DNA from: an uncultured Collinsella sp.
GTDB lineage: Bacteria > Actinomycetota > Coriobacteriia > Coriobacteriales > Coriobacteriaceae
Direction of reading: 5' to 3'
Length of the DNA: 5,569 nucleotides
Assembly (NCBI GenBank): GCA_902490095.1
Contig: CABUCQ010000131.1
Coordinates: forward strand, 1 to 5,569
Below are positions 1 to 5,569 of this stretch, piece by piece. Within the stretch, counting starts at the first letter, position 1; every line of letters begins with the position of its first letter. Under the pieces are notes generated by a model. That model did not search any database. It was not told the origin of the DNA and worked only from the letters and a program-made list of their open reading frames with translations. The position numbers were made by a program, and so were the translations under genes.

Positions 1-31
1 TCTCGGAAGGCACGTGCAGACCTTTCGTCAT
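1..31 (-). CDS. Possible start of a minus-strand gene, cut by the left edge
   Basis: On the minus strand an ATG (31-29) opens a frame with no stop to the edge, reading MTKGLHVPSE. An in-frame TAG lies three codons upstream, so no start further upstream is possible. A perfect AGGAGG (34-39 on the plus strand as CCTCCT) precedes the ATG, but only 2 bases away, which is closer than ideal. A second purine run, AAAGG (25-21), lies 7 bases before an in-frame GTG (13-11), so the real start may be that GTG. A TGnTAnnnT promoter-like element (66-74) sits at a sensible distance upstream. Ten codons are too few to recognise a product. The call rests on the ribosome site, the in-frame stop and the promoter-like element together. 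It could still be a chance arrangement. Confidence 0.4.
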   Translation of the reverse strand, partial: MTKGLHVPSE

Positions 32-65
32 GGCCTCCTACCTTTCTTTCGGGCCTTACTGGCCG

Positions 66-74
66 AATGTATCA
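66..74 (-). promoter_or_regulatory. Candidate extended -10 for the left-edge minus-strand gene
   Basis: Read on the minus strand this is TGATACATT, an extended -10 (TG, one base, TACATT; four of six match TATAAT). Transcription would begin near base 59-60, giving a leader of about 28 bases before the ATG at 31. I see no good -35 hexamer at 16-18 bases. It resembles the elements proposed before ppk1 and the methyltransferase gene. Confidence 0.3.
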
Positions 75-525
75 GCGCCCCTCCGTATGGGACGCTGCTT
101 GCTGACAGCTCTAGTTATATCCAAAAACCACCTGCAATTCCACCTCGCCCCCGAACGGTCAGCAAAGTGCGATGAACGGTATATCGCATATGATTCCCCC
201 ATGATGCACTTCGGTTCTCTAAAGCAGGTTTTCAAAGGTAAATGTTCTTTTTTCTAAGGAATTAAGCTAGATTGCACAAATATTTTCATGTTTAGGAATT
301 GCATAGCTAAAACGGTTTTCTGCATATATATGTCGTTTGTCCATGATTCAATTTGGATTCGATTATATTCAGCTCGCAATCATTCTTATTCATACATCCT
401 CACCAGTTGAGTATGGATATAGATTGTTTCCAAACGAGTTGGACAGTTAGTTGCATGCCTTGGCAGCGTAAGAAGTAGGTAAAGATACCGTTCACGCGAT
501 ACGTCCGTGCCAGCGGTCGACTAAA
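75..525. other. Long gene-free, AT-rich intergenic region with small repeats
   Basis: I find no convincing gene on either strand. The one open frame of note (30-257 plus, 75 codons) lacks a ribosome site and does not resemble a protein. By hand count, G+C is about 32% over 241-420, while the neighbouring genes are clearly above 60%. Visible small structures are a direct repeat GAACGGT (153-159, 174-180), an inverted repeat TGCGAT/ATCGCA (168-173, 183-188), a direct repeat TGCATA (300-305, 321-326) around the palindrome AAAACGGTTTT (309-319), the palindrome CATATATATG (323-332), ATTC-type elements at 10-11 base steps (346-391), and TCCAA/TTGGA (429-433, 439-443). Its position between two probable divergent promoters suggests a regulatory region. 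A small RNA or a decayed gene cannot be excluded. Confidence 0.6.
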
Positions 526-553
526 TTGAGACAATAGTGAAAAGTGTTAGGCT
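526..553 (+). promoter_or_regulatory. Candidate ppk1 promoter
   Basis: TTGAGA (526-531) matches five of six bases of the -35 consensus. After a 16-base spacer comes TAGGCT (548-553), preceded by TG at 545-546, an extended -10 of the TGnTAnnnT kind. Transcription would start near 560, so the GTG at 544 would not be in the message. This favours the ATG at 583 or 589 as the ppk1 start. The -10 hexamer itself is weak, with three of six matches to TATAAT. Confidence 0.4.
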
Positions 554-582
554 ACCGTCCTCTGTGGGGACTGAACGGACAG

Positions 583-3162
583 ATGCATATGCCGAGCAAA
601 ATCGAAAAGAAGCAAGCCGCCGCAAAGCTGCGCAAACCGCCGCGCGACTTCTCGTACACGCAAAACCGAGAGCTTAGCTGGCTGCGCTTTGACAACCGCG
701 TGCTTGACGAAGCCTTCGATGAGACCGTTCCGCTGTTCGAGCGTCTAAAGTTCGTGTCGATTTTCGAGTCTAACCTCGACGAGTTTCTCATGGTGCGCGT
801 GGGCGGCCTGTCCGATCTGGCAGAGCTCAAAAAACAACCTGTCGACAACAAGAGCAATATGACCGCCTCCGAACAGGTCGATGCTGTCATGGCCGAAATG
901 CCCGGGCTCCTTACCCGTTGGGAGTCCATCTTTAAGAGCATCGAGGGCAAGCTCGACACCTTGGGCGTTCACCGCGCCCGCATCGATTCGCTTACGCCCG
1001 AGGAGCGCACCTTTGTAACCCGCTACTTCCAGGCCTACGTGTCGCCGGTCATCTCGCCGCTGGTCATCGATCCGCGCCACCCCTTCCCCAACCTGCGCAA
1101 CGGCGCGCTCTATCTGGCCTGTGGTCTGGACGGCGCCACCGACGAGGAGAGCCTACTGGGCCTTATCGAGATTCCCGCCTCGATGAACCGCGTGGTCGAG
1201 ATCCCCTCGCCCACCGGCACCTACTCCTACATCTTGCTCGAGGACGTCATCCTCGCCTGCCTGGACAGCTGCTTTGGCTCCTATAAGCCGCTGGATCGTG
1301 CGCTGATCCGCGTCACCCGCAACGCCGACATCGATCCGGACGGCGAGGGCATCGAAGAGGAAGAGGACTACCGCCAGCACATGAAGCGCATTCTCAAGAA
1401 GCGCCTGCGCCTGCAGCCGGTAGTGCTCGCGGTCTCGGGGTCGCTCGAGAAGGCGACGCTCAAGACTATCCGCAAGGCGCTCGAGCTTTCGCGCCGCTCT
1501 GTCTTTACCTGCGATATCCCGCTCAACCTGGGCTACGTCTTTGGCATTGAGGGCAAGATTCCCGAGCACCTGCGCAACGAGCTCCTCTTTACGCCGTTTA
1601 AGCCACAGCCCAACCCCACCATCGACATGACCCGCTCCATCCGCGAGCAGGTGCTGCAGCACGACAAGCTGCTCTTCTACCCTTACGAGGCCATGAATCC
1701 GTTCCTGGATCTGGTACACGAGGCAGCCTACGATCCCGAGTGCATCTCGTTGCGCATCACGCTCTACCGCGTGGCCAAGCAGAGCCGCCTATGCGAGTCG
1801 CTGATCGATGCCGCCGAGAACGGCAAAGAGGTCACGGTGCTCATGGAACTTCGTGCCCGCTTTGACGAGCAGAACAACATCGAGTGGGCCGAGCGCCTGG
1901 AAGAGGCCGGCTGCACCGTCATCTATGGTTCCGAGGGCTTTAAATGCCACTCAAAGATCTGCCAGCTCACCTATCGCGAGGGCATGGCGCTCACCCGCCT
2001 CACGCTTTTGGGCACCGGCAACTTTAACGAGAAGACGGCCAAACTCTACAGCGACTTTATGCTCATGACAGCCCATCCCGGCATCGGTGAAGACGCCAAC
2101 CTGTTCTTCCGCAATCTGTCGCTGGGCAACCTGCGCGGCGACTACCGCTTCCTGGGTGTGGCGCCCGTCGGACTGAAACCGCTCATCATGCGCGGGCTTG
2201 ACCGCGAGATCCAGCGCGCCCTTGCCGGCGAGCCCGCCCGCGTGTTCTTTAAGCTCAACTCACTGACCGACCGCGAGGTTATCGACAAGATCGCCGAGGC
2301 ATCGTGTGCCGGCGTGCGCGTAGACATGATCATCCGCGGCATCTCGTGCCTCAAGCCCGGTGTTCCGGGCAAGACCGAGAACGTGCATGTCCGCTCCATC
2401 GTCGGACGCTTTTTGGAGCACGCGCGCGTCTATGCTTTCGGCGTGGACTCGGACATGATTTACCTGAGCTCAGCCGATATGATGACGCGCAACACCGAGC
2501 ACCGCGTGGAGATCGCCTTCCCCGTGCTCGACCCCACCTGCCGCGCCCTAGTGCACGAGTACATGGGCATGCAGCTGCGCGACAACGTGAAGGCCCGCAG
2601 CCTCACGAGCGACGGCACCTGGGTCCCCGTGGAGCGTGCAGAGGGTGAAAAACCCTTCAACTCGCAGGAAGCTCTGCTGGAGCGTGCCTATCGCAACGCC
2701 GAGGCCGCCGCGCCACAGCGCGCACAGGAGAAGGAACGCGTAGCCGAGGAGGCTATTCAGGCCGAGGTTGAACATGGGGCAGCTGCCAAACCGAAAGCGG
2801 TTGCCGCTCCCCCGGTGAATGAGCCCGAGGCTGCCGCAGAGCCCGCCGTGGAGAAAGCGCCCGCGCCCGCTACCGCGACTCCGGGGCCCGCCGCCGAGGC
2901 AAAGCCCGCCCCTGCTCCTGAGCCGCAGCCGGCCACACCCAAGGTCCAAGAGGTCCAGGCGACCGTCATTGAGCCCAAGCCTGCACCTGCACCTCAGCCC
3001 GAGCCTCAGGTCACCAAGCCCGCACCCGAGACGAGTGCCCGTCGCGATAAGCCCGCTGGCAAGACCAAGGCCATCGAGCGCCATCGCCCCGGCCGCGTGC
3101 GCATGGGTCTGGGCCTGATCGGCCTGGGTCTTAAGACGCTCATTACCGGCAAGACGAAATAG
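583..3162 (+). CDS. ppk1: Polyphosphate kinase (PPK1) with a long Ala/Pro-rich basic C-terminal extension
   Basis: PPK1 reversibly transfers the ATP gamma-phosphate to inorganic polyphosphate; it acts in the cytoplasm or at the inner membrane face. From ATG 583 the protein has 859 residues, against 688 in E. coli. The N-terminal motif RELSWLRFDNRVLDEA lies near 30-45, and N64 in ESNLDEF matches E. coli N45. R396 (LYRVA) and R426 (ELRARFDE) match R375 and R405. H456 (KCHSKIC) matches the phosphorylated H435 and H613 (FLEHARV) matches H592; both pairs are 157 apart, so the catalytic core is intact. The family part ends near residue 705. Then come about 150 residues rich in Ala, Pro, Glu and Lys, with a basic end (12 K/R against 2 acidic in the last 42) and a final glycine/leucine-rich segment. 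Start choice is uncertain: GTG 544 lies within the proposed promoter, ATG 583 has GGGGA 12 bases upstream, and ATG 589 also fits. A terminator follows the stop, so it is probably monocistronic. Confidence 0.95.
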   Translation: MHMPSKIEKKQAAAKLRKPPRDFSYTQNRELSWLRFDNRVLDEAFDETVPLFERLKFVSIFESNLDEFLMVRVGGLSDLAELKKQPVDNKSNMTASEQVDAVMAEMPGLLTRWESIFKSIEGKLDTLGVHRARIDSLTPEERTFVTRYFQAYVSPVISPLVIDPRHPFPNLRNGALYLACGLDGATDEESLLGLIEIPASMNRVVEIPSPTGTYSYILLEDVILACLDSCFGSYKPLDRALIRVTRNADIDPDGEGIEEEEDYRQHMKRILKKRLRLQPVVLAVSGSLEKATLKTIRKALELSRRSVFTCDIPLNLGYVFGIEGKIPEHLRNELLFTPFKPQPNPTIDMTRSIREQVLQHDKLLFYPYEAMNPFLDLVHEAAYDPECISLRITLYRVAKQSRLCESLIDAAENGKEVTVLMELRARFDEQNNIEWAERLEEAGCTVIYGSEGFKCHSKICQLTYREGMALTRLTLLGTGNFNEKTAKLYSDFMLMTAHPGIGEDANLFFRNLSLGNLRGDYRFLGVAPVGLKPLIMRGLDREIQRALAGEPARVFFKLNSLTDREVIDKIAEASCAGVRVDMIIRGISCLKPGVPGKTENVHVRSIVGRFLEHARVYAFGVDSDMIYLSSADMMTRNTEHRVEIAFPVLDPTCRALVHEYMGMQLRDNVKARSLTSDGTWVPVERAEGEKPFNSQEALLERAYRNAEAAAPQRAQEKERVAEEAIQAEVEHGAAAKPKAVAAPPVNEPEAAAEPAVEKAPAPATATPGPAAEAKPAPAPEPQPATPKVQEVQATVIEPKPAPAPQPEPQVTKPAPETSARRDKPAGKTKAIERHRPGRVRMGLGLIGLGLKTLITGKTK

Positions 3163-3164
3163 TC

Positions 3165-3189
3165 GTTTGTAGAAGCAGTTTGTAGAAGC
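3165..3189. repeat. Perfect 12-base tandem repeat after ppk1
   Basis: GTTTGTAGAAGC occurs at 3165-3176 and again at 3178-3189, one base apart (period 13). It starts just after the ppk1 stop, and the second copy runs into the left arm of the terminator. It looks like a small local duplication. No function is evident. Confidence 0.85.
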
Positions 3190-3229
3190 GCCCCGCATTT
3201 GAGGAAAGCCTCGGATGCGGGGCGCTTTT
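3186..3229 (+). terminator. Strong intrinsic terminator of ppk1
   Basis: The arms AGCGCCCCGCAT (3187-3198) and ATGCGGGGCGCT (3215-3226) are perfectly complementary over 12 bases. The stem continues inward through two T-G wobbles and GAGG/CCTC to an AAAG loop (3205-3208), for about 18 pairs in all, and A3186 can also pair with T3227. TTTT (3226-3229) and then CCC follow. The T run is short but the stem is very stable. The opposite strand lacks a T run after the stem, so it should act mainly on plus-strand transcripts. Confidence 0.9.
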
Positions 3230-3232
3230 CCC

Positions 3233-3241
3233 TGCTACCAT
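3233..3241 (+). promoter_or_regulatory. Candidate extended -10 for the rRNA methyltransferase gene
   Basis: TGCTACCAT is TG, one base, then TACCAT (four of six to TATAAT). It lies just after the terminator and about 35 bases before ATG 3276, so the leader would be near 29 bases. The expected -35 position falls inside the terminator stem and is not a good match, so the element would depend on the TG extension. A new promoter is expected here because the terminator should stop ppk1 transcripts. Confidence 0.4.
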
Positions 3242-3275
3242 GGTGCGAACAACAACGCGAATGACAGGCAGGAAT

Positions 3276-4589
3276 ATGAAGCTCACTATAGAATCGATGA
3301 CCTACGGCGCCGACGGGCTGGCGCACGCCGACAACGGCAAGGCCGTCTTTGTGCAGGGTGCCGTGGCAGGCGACATCGTCGAGGCCGAGGTCGTACAGGA
3401 CGGCAAGTCGTTCATGCGCGCCCGCACCACCGAGATTCTGGAGCCAAGCCCCGATCGCATTCAGCCTCCCTGCCCCTTCGTGGGCATCTGCGGCGGCTGC
3501 TCGTGGGGCAATCTCTCACGCACGGCACAGCTCGCCGCCAAGGAGCAAAACCTGCGCTCCACGCTCGAGCGCATCGGCAAGTTCGCTCCTGAGCAGGTCG
3601 ATGAGTTGGTACAGCCCATCTGCCACACCAAGGACGACTGGGGCTACCGCAATAAAATCGAGCTCGAACCGACCGTCGTCAACGGTCGCGTGCGCCTTGG
3701 CATGCACGGTGTCGATCCTCGCAAGATCGTGACCGTCGATTCGTGCCCGTTGTTCGACAAACGCTTCCCCAAGGCACTCAAATCGGTCGTCGGCGCACTT
3801 AACTATCTAAGCGGCAGCCATGACTTGGGGCTCGAACGCGTGGGCATTCGCGCATCGCGCCGCACCAAGGCACTCGAGGTCGCACTCTGGACGCCGACAG
3901 GCTCTTTTCCGCGCTCGCAGGTCTCCCGCGTGCTGGCGGACGCCGCTCATCCCACGAGCATCGTGCGCGTGATGAGCAAGGGCGAAAAGAAGGCCCGCCG
4001 TGTCTCTAAGGTGGAGATGCTCGCCGGTGAGGGCTCGTGGACCGAGAACATCGCTGACGGCCAGATGCGCCTGTCCGCCCCATCGTTTTTCCAAGTCAAC
4101 ACCAAGGGCGCCGAGATTTTGATCGAGCTCGTTATGGAGGCGCTCGATCCGCAGGAAGACGAGCTTGCCGTGGACCTGTACTGCGGTGCCGGCACCTTTA
4201 CCCTGCCGCTCGCCCGCCGCTGCGACTTTGTCGCTGCCGTCGAGGCCTACGGCCCCGCCGTGCGCGATCTACGCCGTAACCTGGAAATCAACAAGCTTGA
4301 TAACGTCGACGTCATTGGCGGAGACGCGGTGCGCGAGTTCCCCGACCAGGACGCCGATGTCCTAGTAGTCGACCCGCCGCGTGCAGGCCTAGCGCCTGAG
4401 GCCATCGACCTCATCGCCAGCACAAGCGCTCGCGATGTCGCCTATGTGAGCTGCGACCCGGCCACCCTGGCGCGCGATCTCAAACGCTTTGTCGAAGAAG
4501 GCACCTTCTCCCCCGTAAAGATCACGCCAGTCGACCTGTTCCCACAAACCTTCCACTGCGAGACCGTCGTCCACCTTAGGCGCAACTAG
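3276..4589 (+). CDS. rlmD: TRAM-domain Fe-S 23S rRNA (uracil-C5)-methyltransferase, RlmD/RlmCD type
   Basis: This enzyme methylates C5 of a uridine in 23S rRNA using S-adenosylmethionine. From ATG 3276 it has 437 residues, close to the 433 of E. coli RlmD (RumA). Residues 1-56 form the RNA-binding TRAM domain. C66, C72 and C75 (C-x5-C-x2-C) with C157 (VDSCP) are the four ligands of the family's 4Fe-4S cluster. FFQVN lies near 271-275, and the methyl-donor binding loop DLYCGAGTFTL is near 300-310. D366 is in VVDPPRAGL. C393 in YVSCDPATLARD is the nucleophile that attacks uracil C6, and E429 near the C-terminus matches the general base. TRAM plus cluster argues for RlmD or the dual RlmCD rather than TrmA or RlmC; whether it modifies U1939, U747 or both cannot be read from sequence. 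AGGCAGGA (3266-3273) just precedes ATG 3276, and the protein start matches the TRAM family. In-frame ATGs at 3240 and 3261 are less likely. Confidence 0.9.
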   Translation: MKLTIESMTYGADGLAHADNGKAVFVQGAVAGDIVEAEVVQDGKSFMRARTTEILEPSPDRIQPPCPFVGICGGCSWGNLSRTAQLAAKEQNLRSTLERIGKFAPEQVDELVQPICHTKDDWGYRNKIELEPTVVNGRVRLGMHGVDPRKIVTVDSCPLFDKRFPKALKSVVGALNYLSGSHDLGLERVGIRASRRTKALEVALWTPTGSFPRSQVSRVLADAAHPTSIVRVMSKGEKKARRVSKVEMLAGEGSWTENIADGQMRLSAPSFFQVNTKGAEILIELVMEALDPQEDELAVDLYCGAGTFTLPLARRCDFVAAVEAYGPAVRDLRRNLEINKLDNVDVIGGDAVREFPDQDADVLVVDPPRAGLAPEAIDLIASTSARDVAYVSCDPATLARDLKRFVEEGTFSPVKITPVDLFPQTFHCETVVHLRRN

Positions 4590-4695
4590 CCACTTAATCA
4601 TTGCTCAGAAAAATCATTGGGAAATCGAGCGTGGCAAGCGGAGGTCTTCGGGGTATAAGACGGCTAATTGTATGCCGCCTATGAAAGGAACCCTC
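4590..4695. other. Gap between methyltransferase and DJ-1 genes, with a short direct repeat
   Basis: These 106 bases hold the candidate DJ-1 promoter and the direct repeat AATCATTG (4596-4603 and 4612-4619, 16-base spacing). I see no hairpin with a T run after the methyltransferase stop, so read-through into the DJ-1 gene is possible. Confidence 0.6.
4631..4659 (+). promoter_or_regulatory. Candidate promoter for the DJ-1/maf pair
   Basis: GTGGCA (4631-4636, four of six to TTGACA) and TATAAG (4654-4659, five of six to TATAAT) are separated by exactly 17 bases. Transcription would start near 4666, about 30 bases before ATG 4696. An inverted repeat GTCTT/AAGAC (4644-4648 and 4657-4661) overlaps the -10, where a repressor could act. 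The repeat is short enough to be chance. Confidence 0.5.
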
Positions 4696-5238
4696 ATGCC
4701 CAGCGTTGCCGTTCTCGCCGCCGATGGCTTTGAAACGATTGAATGCCTGACCATGGTCGATGTCATGCGTCGCGGCGGCGTGCGCGCCACGCTCGTCTCG
4801 ATTATGCCCACGCGCGAGGTCGTAAGCTCGCTGCAGATCCCCGTGACCTGCGATGCACTCTTTGATGAGATCAACTTTGACGAGTACGACTGCGTCGTGC
4901 TGCCCGGCGGCCTGCCCGGTGCCACCAACCTGCGCGCAGATCAGCGCGTCTGCGACGTGGTCTGCGAGTTCGCCGCGACCAAGCACGTCGCCGCCATCTG
5001 CGCCGCCCCGTTTATCCTGGGCGAGCTCGACCTGCTCGAGGGGCGCCATGCCACGTGCTTCCCTGGCTTTGAGAAAAGCTTCCCCGAGGGCGCCTATACC
5101 GGCGAGAAGGTTACGCAAGACGGCAACATCATCACCGCCAGCGGCATGGCCCAGTCGCTCCCCTTTGCGCTTGAGCTGCTGCGCACGATCGCCGGCGACA
5201 AGGCTGTCGAGAAGGTCGCCGAGGGCATCCAACTATGA
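4696..5238 (+). CDS. DJ-1/PfpI family protein (ThiJ/YajL-like)
   Basis: This is a 180-residue cytoplasmic protein of the DJ-1/PfpI superfamily, close to the 185-190 usual for DJ-1 and YajL. Family members have been described as glyoxalases, deglycases, chaperones or redox sensors, and the precise role is disputed. The N-terminus PSVAVLAADGFETIE is typical, with E16 matching the conserved Glu that tunes the nucleophile (E18 of DJ-1). VVLPGGLPGATNLR lies near 67-80. C102 in AAICAAP is the nucleophile (C106 of DJ-1), and CFPGFE (121-126) and ITASGMAQSLPFALELL (146-162) complete the core. No signal peptide is seen. ATG 4696 is chosen because AGGA (4686-4689) lies 6 bases upstream and the protein starts as the family does; ATGs at 4672 and 4681 would add 8 or 5 residues and lack a ribosome site. 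Its stop overlaps the maf start, indicating co-translation. Confidence 0.9.
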   Translation: MPSVAVLAADGFETIECLTMVDVMRRGGVRATLVSIMPTREVVSSLQIPVTCDALFDEINFDEYDCVVLPGGLPGATNLRADQRVCDVVCEFAATKHVAAICAAPFILGELDLLEGRHATCFPGFEKSFPEGAYTGEKVTQDGNIITASGMAQSLPFALELLRTIAGDKAVEKVAEGIQL

Positions 5239-5569
5239 TTTTGGCTTCGCAATCGCCGCGCCGCATAGAGCTGATGCGCGAGGCAGGCTACAACATTCGC
5301 GTGATTCCCGCGGATATCGACGAAACGCCCTTTGATGGCGAAGCTCCGCTTACGCTCGTCGAGCGCTTGGCGCGTGCCAAAGCCGCCGCCATCGCCGCCG
5401 AGCATGCCGAGCCCAACGAACTGACCGTCGCGGCCGATACCATCGTCACCTTCGATGACAAGATTTTGGGTAAGCCGGCAAACGGGGACGAGGCGCGCGC
5501 CATGCTCCGCGAGCTTTCGGGCCGCACGCACCAGGTCGCAACCGGCGTCTGCATCGTTAAAGCCGGCGA
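5235..5569 (+). CDS. maf: Maf-family nucleoside triphosphate pyrophosphatase, cut by the right edge
   Basis: Maf proteins hydrolyse non-canonical or modified nucleoside triphosphates, and in some cases dTTP/UTP, to the monophosphate plus pyrophosphate; they are linked to nucleotide clean-up and to septum inhibition in Bacillus. The window holds 111 codons and two bases, out of about 190-200 expected. Visible motifs are LASQSPRRIELM (3-14, the nucleotide-phosphate binding start), DIDET (28-31), VAADTIV (65-71, with catalytic-type D68), ILGKP (77-81) and SGRTHQVATGV (95-105), in the family order. The first residues match the family exactly, so ATG 5235 is secure. It overlaps the DJ-1 stop (ATGA), and GAGGG (5221-5225) lies 9 bases upstream, so translation is probably coupled. 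The part seen is intact; the C-terminus lies outside the window. Substrate class cannot be assigned from this part. Confidence 0.93.
   Translation, partial: MILASQSPRRIELMREAGYNIRVIPADIDETPFDGEAPLTLVERLARAKAAAIAAEHAEPNELTVAADTIVTFDDKILGKPANGDEARAMLRELSGRTHQVATGVCIVKAG

Noticed and set aside
168..188. TGCGAT/ATCGCA hairpin as a terminator
   Set aside because: The stem has only six pairs with no following T run on either strand; at most it is a binding site.
30..257. 75-codon open frame on the plus strand upstream of ppk1
   Set aside because: No ribosome site, protein-like pattern or recognisable family, and it runs into the AT-rich region. Its start overlaps the better-supported minus-strand start signal.
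490..511. Actinobacterial Pho box upstream of ppk1
   Set aside because: GTTCAC is followed 11 bases later by ACGTCCG, which does not match a second half-site, so one partial half is not enough.
2860..3040. Pro/Ala repeats of the ppk1 tail as a CRISPR or mobile repeat
   Set aside because: The repeats are imperfect, in frame and without constant spacers; they reflect low-complexity protein sequence.
2548..3198. Long open frames on the minus strand and other frames across the ppk1 tail
   Set aside because: GC-rich Ala/Pro codons leave few stops in the other frames. The products are low-complexity Gly/Leu/Arg or Pro/Ser strings, and the ppk1 frame is continuous with a conserved enzyme.
4594..5232. 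212-codon minus-strand frame over the DJ-1 gene
   Set aside because: It is a shadow of the DJ-1 gene, which has all family motifs and a ribosome site on the plus strand.

Overview
The window reads as chromosomal DNA from a GC-rich anaerobic bacterium. The protein sequences, the GC/CG-ending codons and the promoter style (extended -10 elements of the form TGnTAnnnT, short leaders, purine-rich ribosome sites) fit the Coriobacteriia, most likely Collinsella or a close relative. That placement is an inference from sequence character, not from a database search.

Layout: (1) positions 1-31 may hold the first codons of a minus-strand gene running off the left edge. (2) Positions 32-582 contain no convincing gene. 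About 32% of bases 241-420 are G or C, far below the flanking genes, and the stretch carries several small repeats and palindromes. It looks like a long divergent regulatory region. (3) 583-3162 is ppk1, a polyphosphate kinase with all catalytic residues intact and an unusual tail of about 150 residues, rich in Ala/Pro/Glu and ending in a strongly basic, glycine-rich hydrophobic segment. (4) A strong intrinsic terminator (3186-3229), preceded by a perfect 12-base tandem repeat, closes ppk1. (5) 3276-4589 encodes a TRAM-domain, Fe-S cluster 23S rRNA uracil-C5 methyltransferase (RlmD/RlmCD type). (6) A 106-base gap with a good promoter leads into a DJ-1/PfpI family protein (4696-5238). (7) The DJ-1 stop overlaps the start of a Maf-family nucleotide pyrophosphatase (ATGA overlap), which is cut by the right edge.

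Functionally these are housekeeping and stress-type genes: energy and phosphate storage (polyphosphate), rRNA modification, a DJ-1 protein (protein or metabolite damage control) and Maf (removal of non-canonical nucleotides). Only the DJ-1/maf pair has sequence evidence for co-expression. The terminator separates ppk1 from the methyltransferase. I see no mobile element, CRISPR array, tRNA, rRNA or defence system. The features most worth a second look are the ppk1 tail and the AT-rich upstream region.
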